Positions 46,785-56,574 of a DNA stretch of 64,000 bases are shown here, one piece after another. The position numbers were made by a program, and so were the translations under genes. Position 1 is the stretch's first letter, and each line of letters starts with the position of its first letter. Origin of the DNA: Kalmusia sp. IMI 367209 (taxonomy: Eukaryota; Ascomycota; Dothideomycetes; Pleosporales; Didymosphaeriaceae); assembly GCA_027946365.1 (NCBI GenBank), contig JAPEUQ010000016.1:434001-498000 (forward strand), written 5' to 3'. The notes under the pieces were generated by a model. It was not told the origin of the DNA, did not search any database, and saw only the letters and a list, made by a program, of their open reading frames with translations.

Positions 46785-48198
46785 GATTGCCAACAGAATA
46801 GCTCCCCAGCTATACACACCGATTCGTACCTGGCGGATAATATTTTATACGGTTGAGAAAAGCAACGTCATTAGTTTCATGGCACATGCTTGGTGTGCGC
46901 GCGGAGTAACAAAAGAGTCTCTTCCATCAATCAGTTCATAGTGTGCTTCATTTACCCGGGATAGAAATAGCACCGGCTATGTAACCCCGCAGTCTGGACA
47001 GCCTTCTGCATTCACGCTTAGAAGCTCATAACATTTATAGAAGAGTTGAAATCTGTGTGTCTGATGGAGGAACATAGTTTCGGTATCTAGGGTATGTAGT
47101 AACCGTTTTGGTCTGTTCTAGGGCGCAAAGTCTCCCATACTTCCTGCAATCCAATGTCTTTCCTAACTAAACTAAAAAAAAATCTAGTTCAAAATTTGCA
47201 AGACCTGCTTTAACAAATGAAACAAGAAAGACTGAACTCGTTCTAACGGATATCGGTGTAGTGAGGGTAGTGTGCGGGGTACGTACCCACAAAGCACATC
47301 GCAAAGACCGCTTTGATAGTCAAGAGAACTCGACGTCTTCTTTTGAAACTATTAGCCACGAAAAATCTGATAGCAAGGATAACTTATAAAGTCTATTCAC
47401 GCATAATTCTTGTCCTACCGAAACCTTTCGCTTAAGATACTATACTCTGATCGCATTCTGCTTACATTTGCTCGCTTATCAATGCTTCACTGATGTACAA
47501 ATCTACCTATATTGCACGCCTAATGCTCCCCTTAGACGTTTTAGTGCCTACTTCGCAAATACTTCTCTTAGATTGCACTAAATTATGGCAGCCTTACGCC
47601 CGGTGTCGGAAGGCTGAGCAGTGCCCCGACCGTCGCACAGCAACAAGGAGCGAAGATCGCTTATTTTAATTCCATTATATGTTCAAAGCCCCGATATCGC
47701 ATTGAATTATGTCAGCCCTAGCACGTCACGTCTCGGAAAATCTCGTCTTTTCGTTGACATTCAGTGCGGTTTCATGACACAGATCAGGACCCGATTCACG
47801 GAAACATCGCAGTAATACAAGATTATGTTGTTGATATGACGCAGATACGCCATATAATGGGGTCTTTAAGTCTCTATTTGGTCGTAAGGATCTCCGAAAG
47901 GCGCTCGAATTGACCAGATGTCGAGCACTGCTTCGCTGAGGCGTAGACATTTCGTTTCGTGTCAACAGAGATCCTAACATCGTCTCTTTTGAGGGAAAGA
48001 GATTGCATCATATATAGACGCCTGAATTGGAAGCTTAATGGAAACATGGCTCGGAAACGACTTTGAAAAGTATAAATGGGAAGAATTTTATCTCCAAGAA
48101 GTATCTACAGCAACGCTTCCGACAAGACTTTCAGTCTACGCACTCAACCCCAGTCTCATCTATCTAGCTCATTATATTAAACCCACAAATCTTTGAAA
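46785..48198. other. 1.4 kb divergent intergenic region
   Basis: Upstream regions of the GH43 gene and the small secreted protein gene. No gene recognised. Two loosely similar stretches (about 47575-47630 and 47690-47745, each with ATTATG.CAGCC followed by CG-rich sequence) could be a degraded duplication. Confidence 0.4.
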
Positions 48199-48668
48199 AT
48201 GAGATTGTACACGGTAACATTCGTCCTCATCGGTGCCTCCCTTGCCAGTGCTGTCCCTCAAATTCCCAACCCGACTCTCGCACCAGGGAACAACAGTCCC
48301 CCTCCAGAGAACGAGAACAGCAACCCTCCGATTCAAGCACCACCTTCCTTGGGTATCCGCGGTACAGCCGCATATGATCGCATCCTCGCACTCGAAAACG
48401 CCGCTGCGCACGAAGCCCGCTACCTCGGCAAGAGGAACATCTGCGACAATGCCTCGAACTGGAGCCCTTGCTGCGATGAGAATACGCACTGTAAAAGTGC
48501 AGATGCGTGCTATGATCGATGCGCTGGAAATCTAGACGCGGCAGGTTGTGTTGCTGGTAAGTCTATATCTGTGCGTTGGGAAAGGATTCGTAGAATGATA
48601 GATGGGACAAGAACTAATGTGTGTGAGTAGGATGTGCAGTTGCTTGTCCCTCAACTCCGCAGTGTTAG
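48199..48668 (+). CDS. Small secreted cysteine-rich protein with Kex2 site
   Basis: 131-residue secreted protein. Two exons (48199-48556 and 48631-48668) flank a 74-nt intron with a GTAAGT donor and an ACTAAT branch site. The ATG at 48199 starts a signal peptide (MRLYTVTFVLIGASLASA). A Pro/Asn-rich propeptide of about 55 residues follows, then LGKR, a dibasic Kex2-type cleavage site. The mature C-terminal part would be about 52 residues with ten cysteines (one CC pair) and no other obvious motif. The size, propeptide and cysteine density are those of fungal effector-like or defensin-like peptides. The target is unknown. The last exon adds three of the ten cysteines, which supports the splice. 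Confidence 0.75.
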
Positions 48669-49144
48669 GTCGTCAGGCTGTGCAATATAAAAATCTGGAA
48701 AACAAGTCAAAATGTTCAGGGAATGCTCCTGATCGTCGGCGAGATGGATATTGAGGGAGATACACAGTCCTTACCGAGCATAAAGCTAGTTGCAAGAATA
48801 GAACTGAGTCGGTTTCGATCGCTGATCGTTCTGCTACTTCAAACGTACCATTGACCTCCTTCAATTCGTAATGTCTACCGCACCCAAACATACCTTCCAT
48901 TGTGTTATTAACGATTTGTATTTGTGTCATTGGTTTGAGTATTAGCCAAATCCTTACCCTTTCCGAGCTAGCTCGCCAAGTTTAGGCAACTAGCCCTTCC
49001 TTTCTCGTACGGGAGTGCTCTGATCGCATCTCACCTCCGTTACCTCTTGAACACGATGAGTGTTACTTCAACATTGTTCATACGTTGACTTCGAAATCAA
49101 ATACTAGTAGCTTCTAAACCTTCTATTTGTATCCCAAACCCACA
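48669..49144. other. Short intergenic region
   Basis: About 0.5 kb with no gene or repeat recognised. Confidence 0.5.
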
Positions 49145-49576
49145 ATGTCCTCTTTCGCCCTCCGTCATCTTCCAGCCCTCTTCATCGGCACGACAACAAC
49201 CGTCGGCAGCCTCACAGCGGTCTTCAATGCACCATGGGCAATGCAAGAATTTGGTCTACCGGACAGATTAGCCCGCTCTCGCGAAGCGCAAACCGTCTTC
49301 CTCCTCAACAACGGGCGTACATTCACTATCGGCGCCATGATCTGGACGTTCTATCTTCTCGGCGAGTATCGCACTATAGATATCATATTGGCGCTCACAG
49401 GAGGGATTCTGGGCATGTCGGATGCGGCGGTCTGTTGGAAGGAGGGAATGCAAGGGAAGGCGGTATTTCGGCTTTGTAGTTCGTGGGTTATTGCAGCTTG
49501 GGGTTATGCAGGGATGACACAAGTAAGTTTTAGCAGCGTGGGTCATTATACACTGCTAATAGGTTGTTAGGGATAG
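49145..49576 (+). CDS. Small membrane protein, DUF4267-like
   Basis: 127-residue protein with three to four hydrophobic helices (FIGTTTTVGSLTAVF, TFTIGAMIWTFYLLG, IILALTGGILGMSDAAV, SWVIAAWGYAGM). The arrangement, with FLLNNGRTFTIG and GMSDAAVCWKEG, resembles the fungal DUF4267 family, whose function is unknown. Two exons (49145-49522 and 49571-49576) flank a 48-nt intron with a GCTAATA branch site; the second exon adds only one residue before the stop. The ATG at 49145 is preferred because the upstream in-frame extension starts with TTG. Confidence 0.7.
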
Positions 49577-50276
49577 TAGCGTTTGCAATGGTGTATTCAG
49601 CTAGGCCAGCAGCATCGTCAGCGCGCTACCGGTCCCATTCTACACTCTGCAGGTACCAAAATATCTTTTTGCATTCTGTATCAAGTCGAAATGTCATAGA
49701 AAGAGGAGCCTCATTCTTGTAGACGTACAAAGGCATTGATCAAGACGTGGGGAAGATTATGCTAAATAACTATCTACGTATATATAATGAATGTACCATG
49801 TACCCAAATTTATGGTAAGTGTTCTGCATGAGGAACAAGCTCTCATCAGGATCTCAGTGAATATGGCGATGGAAGACGATCAATCAAGCGCAGATGGTGA
49901 AGCACACGATGATCGAATATGGGAAGCAACAACAAGTGCAATGCAAAATGCTTGGCCTGAGTACCCACTTTCACTGACTATCGAATCTTGGCCAGTGCTC
50001 TGACCTCTTACTGGAGTTGTCTTCTGTTGAGCATCTCCTTCACATGCTAGTGTATAACGCGTGCATCAGCCGCCGCTAGCGCCGCATGTAGTTAGCTACC
50101 TCGTTTGCGCCAGTTGCCGCTAACGGCATCACCATTCTAATCAACATGCCGACCGCCATCCTTGGTTTCCTTATCATCGAAGATGGATCGCTTGTGAAGA
50201 TATTTGCTGCATCGGCCGCCCCCTAGTCTTCGCATTGTATCATTATTCCCCCAGGATCTCGCTAAAGAAGCCTAAT
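49577..50276. other. 0.7 kb intergenic region
   Basis: Upstream of the second Zn2Cys6 gene. A short 70-codon open frame at 49791-50003 lacks support from motifs or neighbours. Nothing else seen. Confidence 0.45.
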
Positions 50277-51947
50277 ATGATACCAGTAACACAGAAGGCA
50301 GCTAATACGTGTAATTACTGTCGAGTGCGGAAACAGCGTTGTGACCGGACGTTACCGACCTGTTCAAGATGTACAGCGTACGTTGTTCGTGAAACATAGA
50401 CGGTACAGGAACTGATCATCTCGTGGCGTATAGCAAGCTTCGCCAATGCGACTACACTTGGGCCAAGGATATACCGTACCTCGTCGAGCCTTCCCAGGCT
50501 CAGGCCGGCCCTCTATTTGTTCAAAACGGCGTCTGTGGCTCTGATCTGTCTCGGCGAGGTCAGGATGCGCTTCTACACGCTATCACGGACTTTACGAACG
50601 GAGAACCTGGGCCATCGAACAGGTTATCCGAGCTGATTTTTGAGATACTGGATCTAGCCGAATGCAAAATTTCATACATGATGGAACAGCACGCGACATC
50701 GATTCACCAATGGTGTCCTTTAATTGATGAGGAACTACTTAGAAAGGGGAGGGAAGGCGCTTACGACGACTTCCCATCGAATCTACTGCCGAGCCCATTA
50801 CTTTTACTATGTATTTTTATGCTGGCTATACCGACCTGTGCGCATGACAAGCACATTACCATTAGTATACTGTATACAACAGTAAAGCAATTACTTGCGA
50901 TTGGTCAAGCAGCTGGCGAAGTTTCACTGGATCTTTTCCGAGCAAGCATGCTTACAGCTGTGTATGAGTGCGGGCACGGAATGGTAAGACAGTCATATGT
51001 CACGTTGAATTCCTGCGTTGCACTGTTCAATTTAATCCACCCTAATACGCGGAAGCTGGGGCATGAGAGATGCAGCGAAGACATTGAATCCTCATTCAAT
51101 GCCGCCATTATAATGCTTGATCGGATGATATCGCTATCGAGCATGTCCGAAACTCTCTCATTGGTCTGTCCGACCAGACAGCCTCTCAGCCTGTCCATCG
51201 CAAGCAAGATAGAGCCAACGATACCTCCGCCCTCACCAACTCCGTACGCAAGTTCTCCGCGTAAGGTACACATCAGAGCGATTGTCGCGCTCGAGTCCGG
51301 GCGCGTTCTCGAGCATCTTGATGCCTTACAGCGCGATATTGACACTGAAGAAACTTATGACGAGATAGACGCTGCAGTGTCAACAGTCATTAAGAAATTG
51401 GTCGATAAGCCCCAGCCTCACACCTGGCTACATTGCGACGCGATAGCCATGGCATTTTGGTCAGTGAGACCATCATAATCATCCAAAGGTTAAGTGCTTA
51501 CAATTATTAGCTCTCACCTTCTCCTTCAACAAAGACAAGTTGAGCGACTGGCGGCTCAGGGCTTATCTCCCATGAATCCTGCGGTAACGAAAGCGCTCAT
51601 GGCACTTCACTATTCGCGACGCATGGCTTGGGACATGGTCCATGTTATGATCACCAAGATCGAAAAGGAAGGTGATCTGCTGCACTTGCCATTCGCAGGT
51701 GTGTGCTGCGTCATTCGTGCTGCCCTTGCCGTGCTCGAGACCAGGGTGTATGGCAACGGAGATGAGCCCAGCAATGAGGAAACAAACAGCTTCCTTGAAA
51801 TACTGGGATGGTTCGCCAGAAGATGGAGCGTTGGGGGTAAGTATAGGCTGTGACCTTTTCGTCTTCATCAAAAAAATATCAAGCTGATTACTGCCAGTTG
51901 ATTATCTCAAACGGGCAAGATTGCTCTTGGTCGGCCGTAGTACGTGA
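50277..51947 (+). CDS. Zn(II)2Cys6 transcription factor
   Basis: Nuclear regulator of about 500 residues in four exons: 50277-50377, 50434-51459, 51511-51836 and 51898-51947. All phases are consistent and three of the introns' features (GTACGT, GTCAGT, GTAAGT donors; CTGAT branch sites) are good. The binuclear cluster is at residues 12-39 (NTCNYCRVRKQRCD ... CSRCTAKLRQC), interrupted by intron 1. The middle region (LLPSPLLLLCIFMLAIPTCA, DLFRASMLTAVYECGHG, MLDRMISLSSMSE) matches the helical layout of regulators found near secondary-metabolism genes. The last exon supplies only 16 codons. The neighbours are a DUF4267-like gene and an ankyrin gene; no biosynthetic enzyme is adjacent, so the target is unclear. 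Confidence 0.85.
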
Positions 51948-52188
51948 AAATGCTTACGCCAATCGACGCCGGTCGGACCACCTGTGAGGCTTTGGGAGCC
52001 TCCGAGGTGACCTTCGTTTTGAGATCTGACGGGGGGCCGTGTTTCAACCTACCTTAGCCTTCTTTGCCCGATCCTTTCGCCGATTGGCAGCACGGACACC
52101 TCCGAAGATTGCGCAATTGGCGAGTGCACGTCTGTTTCACGTCTGGTCAATGCAACTTGTTCTCGTCTCAATTGAAAGCTATTGTATC

Positions 52189-53085
52189 CTATTTGCGATC
52201 CTCGAGAATCATCAGCACTTCCTTCGCGTTATAGGTCTTTGCCATTTGTTCCGTCGTCATACCACCCGTCGAGGAATTATTTGGGTCGGCGCCTTTGCCT
52301 AATAACCAGTGTACAACAGCGCCTCCATTCTGCTCCTTCGCGGCATAGTTGAGCGGCGGGCCCCAAAACTTAAATTTGTACTCGTCGCAGTCGAGAGCAT
52401 TCACATCTAGCCGGAGATCGTCAACAAGATATCTCAGCATTTCTTCCCTGTCGATTTTATGCTTTTCATCCTCAATCTCAACACTGTCTTTTTGTAAGAT
52501 ATTGTTGGGGTTAGCACCCAATGCTGCTGCCTCACCCACCGCAACATGCAAGGCTCTCCGCGGGACCTTCGCACCGTGATCTTTCAAACGCTTGAAAGAG
52601 CTCACAGATCCTAGCGCAGCACACGTTTCTAACAGTAGCGGTGGTCTTGCTTCAACCTCATACTGTTCTTCGCCGATATCTACACTCGCTCCGTGGTTGA
52701 TCAGCCACTCCACGATTGTAGCGTCGTGCAAGACCTTGTATATTAGACTCCGTCCCTTCATAATCGAATCCTTGGCGCCTTGCTGGTTGAAGTTGTAGCC
52801 ATACGAGTTGAGCACTTCGAACAGTGCAATCGACGGCCTAGAAGCTACATCGAAAATGTTGAGAGCAGAGACTTCTGCGCCTTCGTCCAAGATACACTTG
52901 GTCAGTTCGACAGAGCCTTTTGACACTGCAGCGGCCAGCGACGAGTTGAGAAGCTCCTGAAATGCGGTAATCGAGCCTGAAGCAGCGCTCTCAAGCGCGG
53001 CTAGGAGTTGTGATGTCGAGTCAGCGTTGATGGCTGTGTTCACGCGTTCTTGCGGAGATGAGTTGGGTGCAATGGAGTGAGACAT
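52189..53085 (-). CDS. Ankyrin-repeat protein
   Basis: Single-exon protein of 298 residues from the ATG at 53085; the longer frame begins with TTG. It contains several degenerate ankyrin repeats, for example AAAVSKGSVELTKCILDEGA, VEWLINHGASVD, LGSVSSFKRLKDHGAKVP and VVHWLLGKGADPNN. These are typical G-x-x-x-x-x-x-LL-x-x-GA-x-x patterns. It acts as a protein-protein interaction scaffold; the partner is unknown. No other domain is present. It is convergent with the Zn2Cys6 gene, with 241 bp between stops. Confidence 0.85.
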   Translation of the reverse strand: MSHSIAPNSSPQERVNTAINADSTSQLLAALESAASGSITAFQELLNSSLAAAVSKGSVELTKCILDEGAEVSALNIFDVASRPSIALFEVLNSYGYNFNQQGAKDSIMKGRSLIYKVLHDATIVEWLINHGASVDIGEEQYEVEARPPLLLETCAALGSVSSFKRLKDHGAKVPRRALHVAVGEAAALGANPNNILQKDSVEIEDEKHKIDREEMLRYLVDDLRLDVNALDCDEYKFKFWGPPLNYAAKEQNGGAVVHWLLGKGADPNNSSTGGMTTEQMAKTYNAKEVLMILEDRK

Positions 53086-53784
53086 GGTGTTGAACGGAGG
53101 ATTCAAGAGCTGGCAACTCGCTCTTAATGCCAAAAATCGGTGCCTCCGCTCAGTGTCGGGCGTCCGAAACGCTGACCTACGCAGTGACACCAAATAAAGT
53201 CGGCGAATGCGGGGGGGCGGAGGGCGGGTACGATCGGCGCTTTACCGAAGGAGGCGCAAACAACCTTAACGAAGTCCGATCATCACCCAAACGCTTAATT
53301 CGCTGACGTCGGACAATGCATAGTGGTCTGTCCTCAATCACATACCGATCTAGTCGCATTCTATTGCAATGAGTACGCGGCGCGCCGTATTCCTGCGACC
53401 AACTTGGCTTGGAGGCTCTATGCTCGTTCAGGCAGCTCTCTAAGTGAATTGCTGGTAGACTTGGTGGAACCCTGGCGATTAAGAACCTCCGAAGACCGTG
53501 ATTGTTGTTAGAAGGCCTGGTATGAAGGAGATGAAGGTGGCTCAGTAAATAGTGTACTGGCGATATCCTGGATCCTCTTTCTGAGGTCCGAAGTCTTGTA
53601 GGGCGATATAAGAAGCATGGCGGCCGGGAAGTTCATTGGGTCTACAATCCAGGCAGGAGGGCTTAAGTCCCTTTCCTTTCATTCATTCTTTTGGTCCTTC
53701 TTTCCAACCCTAGTCAGTCCTTCCATCAAATATATTCGTTTCAAGTCGTTCATTTCACATTATTGTTGAGGACCACCATCCAAG
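53086..53784. other. 0.7 kb divergent intergenic region
   Basis: Shared upstream region of the ankyrin gene and the lysine-rich secreted protein gene. C/T-rich patches lie near 53670-53780. No gene recognised. Confidence 0.5.
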
Positions 53785-55918
53785 ATGAGATGGACTTACT
53801 TTTTGCTTCTCGTGCTTGTAGCACTGACTATTGCTGTGAGTACTACTGCTGTCAAAGGGCCAAGCTTTGAGGACTTTTTCCACATTGATGATATATCATG
53901 GAGTGACTCAGCGCACAATACGCCCCCAAACAGTGGCCCTAGGACTGTACACCATACGACAGATAGTCATGCTAATCGCACATGGCAACTAGACCCCGAT
54001 TTTGGAAGATCGCGCCAGAGGCAGTCGTGGTGGGAGCCGCGTCAGTGGATCTAGATTGTCCTCTGGGAGGACGCGGAAGCATACTCCTGTCAAGACGAAG
54101 CCCAAGAAGACCACCAAGAAGAAGGGGACCAAAAAAGGTCACGCCGACGAAGACGAAAAAGACCAAAAAGATCAAGGCGAAGAAGACGAAGAAATCCAAG
54201 GCTAAGAAAACAAAGAAGACTAAGGCAAAGAAGACGAAGGCAAAGAAGACGAAGGCGAAGAAGACGAAGGCAAAGAAAGGAAAGAAGGGGAAGAAGTGAG
54301 TCATCCCTCGGTGCGATCCACATCATTAGCCAGAAAATTGGCGGTCTATACCTACAGTCAGAGGTCAAAGGTTCAAGGCTTTTGCACATTGGTATGGTGT
54401 ATTGTGTATTGGGGGCAACTCAGCTTGCGATACGTCCTTAGGCCTTTGTTCTGCTACTCTGCATCGTGTGGTATAGGATAGCACACAATCCTAGGCTTGC
54501 CTAGTGCCATGTCTTCAAGACAAAAGCTGATTATCTTTCTTAGGGCCAAGGCTACGAAGACCAAATCATCAGCCAAACCAACCCCAACGAAATTCATCTG
54601 TGGCAAGAAGACCTGCGGAAAGAAAGCTTGCTCTGCCAAGGGTAGCAAGGGCAGAAAGGGCGCAAAGAGCGGAAGGAAGACCAAGACGATTCGTGATCTT
54701 GCCCCCGCTCGCCCGCCGCACCCTCGAAAACGTCCTCAACGCGAACAGTTACGTTGTGAAGACAGCGCTTGCACACAAGAACCGCGAATTAGACTACAAC
54801 TTCCAAGGCACATATGCTGTATCAAGGCATGGTACTTTTACAAACAAGGCTGAGGTTTCTTGGGTTGGTGGTCTCGAGGGCTGCACTGGTATTGCTATTG
54901 TCTCTGAAAAGGGATACTGGATTACGCACCTGGTAAGTAGTACTCTTCATTGTGTATCTTGCTTTAATAGACGCATGCTTACAGTGTGAAGATGGAAGAA
55001 GCTTTTGAAAACATTCCCAAGGCAAAGCCCATGTGGAACAAACTCATAGCTGATGTTACTCACGGTAGCCGCCGCTACACAGTACCTTCGACCCATTCCG
55101 ATATCTTCAGCGCAGATTCAAACCCCACCATCTAGTAAGCCACCTCCGAACAAAACGATTGATCCATGCATAGACTCACATGATGTTGTAGTCTCATGCG
55201 CCCCAGTGAAGGCATTAAGACCCTCTACCACACCGAAATCAACCAGATTATGAGGCACATCCAAAAGGGTATTCTTGCCTCCGCACACCTCGAGACCTTG
55301 ACGTATAAGAAACCAGCCTCCGTTGCTGAAGCCAACCGCAACGATGGCACGGCCCGCGGCAAGATCCTCATTGAATACACCAACGATCAAAAGGTAGATG
55401 ACAAGACCCAAACCCCACAGAAGGCTAAGTACAGAGTCTGGCTCGAGAGCCACAAACATGAGCACGATTGGTCGGCGAAAGCAAACCAGATGGGCTCAGG
55501 CTCCAACGAAGAAGAAGCGCCTAAAGCCACTGTACCCGAGTACCGCAAGCACTGCGTCACCGATGATTCGAAGTCTATCGACTCGTCTGACGATGCTATC
55601 GCCGAGGCTATTGCGCTCATGTGCAGTTCTGCCAAATTGGACGTCAAATCGCTGGTCCACAAGACATACAGTGGGAAGTCGAGCAAGACGCAGGAGACGA
55701 TTGACATCGATATGAAGATCGGGATGAGCGCCAACCAGAAGGGGTGCAAGACGAGTACTGGTGGGAAGAAAGAGATACCCCGCATATTCTGCAAGTCGCA
55801 ATTGAAGAAGGCACTGACTATGTGTCCCAATACGGCGAATACGGGATATCTGGGTGCGAAGCCGCTTACGTGGAGCTCGAGTTTCGGCTGTGTGGACCTG
55901 ACGATGCACATGAAGTAA
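53785..55918 (+). CDS. Lysine-repeat secreted protein with conserved C-terminal domain (frame interrupted)
   Basis: Multi-exon gene. Exon 1 (53785-53835) encodes a signal peptide (MRWTYFLLLVLVALTIA) ending exactly at a GTGAGT donor. The intron closes at 53992 after a GCTAATC branch site. Exon 2 (53993-54295) encodes a Gly/Arg/Ser segment, then a lysine tract with KKTKA repeated. A 248-nt intron (54296-54543) follows. Exon 3 (54544-54932) has a Cys block (FICGKKTCGKKACSAKGSKG) and a domain with NSYVVKTALAHKNRELDYNF and WVGGLEGCTGIAIVSEKGYW. Later exons run to about 55134 and from 55192 to 55918, ending with several Cys. The frame changes inside exon 2 (A6G2 run, 54131-54138) and exon 3 (C5 run, 54702-54706), each cured by ignoring one base. 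The exon 3/4 join also needs either a 38-nt intron (54933-54970) or one extra base at 54985. I recall similar orphan secreted proteins in Pleosporales. Function unknown. Confidence 0.6.
54138..54295 (+). repeat. KKTKA-encoding tandem repeat
   Basis: AAGAAGACGAAGGCA units repeat with small variation, encoding lysine-rich pentapeptides within the secreted protein. The unit is in register with the reading frame to the end of the exon. Confidence 0.8.
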
Positions 55919-56574
55919 GCTCAGAGGGTTCAAGTCTTCATATAGAATAGATCGGGTGGTGAGGCGCGTTTGAGATTATTTATCAATGGGTCGAACATGC
56001 ATTAGGTATAGGGCGTTTCGCATCGGCATTCGAGTTCATATGCTCAACATAGAGCACAAAATAGAGCACGACATCAAGAGATTACAATAGTCAAATGTAT
56101 CAATACAAACACATGATCATATTTCTTAACAACAATATATGGTGACCCACATACAGTACAAAGCGATGAACGAAATATATACTCGAATGACAAACGCCTA
56201 GGACAATGATGGATGTTAGACGCTTCAATGTGCCTCAATCAAATGGGTAGAACGTGATAAATGGATATTCCGTGCGCGAAGCTGCGCGCGCGATTCACAT
56301 CTGGTCTAGACGTCGGGTCTAGAGCGCAAAGTGTATGCAAGTTCGGCGCGAGCTTAGGCGCGAAGCGCTGACGCGATGAGGCTCTGCGGTCAGCTAGGAC
56401 CACTGCGCGTGGCGCCTGTTGTGTCACACTCCAGGTAATTCTCCGAAGGAGCGGCTGCAGGCGGTGTCATGCTATTCTGAAGCACAAGTATATGCGTCGT
56501 AGCATGTTTGATCGATCTGGGGTGGATTGGTGAACTGTTTACCGGATGGCTGTTGATTGGCCTGCCGTACTGTC
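55919..56574. other. 0.66 kb convergent intergenic region
   Basis: Lies between the 3' ends of the lysine-rich and rhodopsin-like genes. It includes a GCGC-rich patch near 56280-56420. No gene recognised. Confidence 0.5.

Noticed and set aside
53982..54299. Separate 105-codon Lys-rich gene
   Set aside because: The lysine frame lacks its own signal peptide and ends at a GTGAGT donor; it is better explained as part of the signal-peptide gene with a one-base frame change.
54497..54853. Independent 118-codon gene downstream of the Lys tract
   Set aside because: It begins inside an intron. The TTAG acceptor at 54543 and the Lys/Cys-rich continuation fit exon 3 of the secreted protein.
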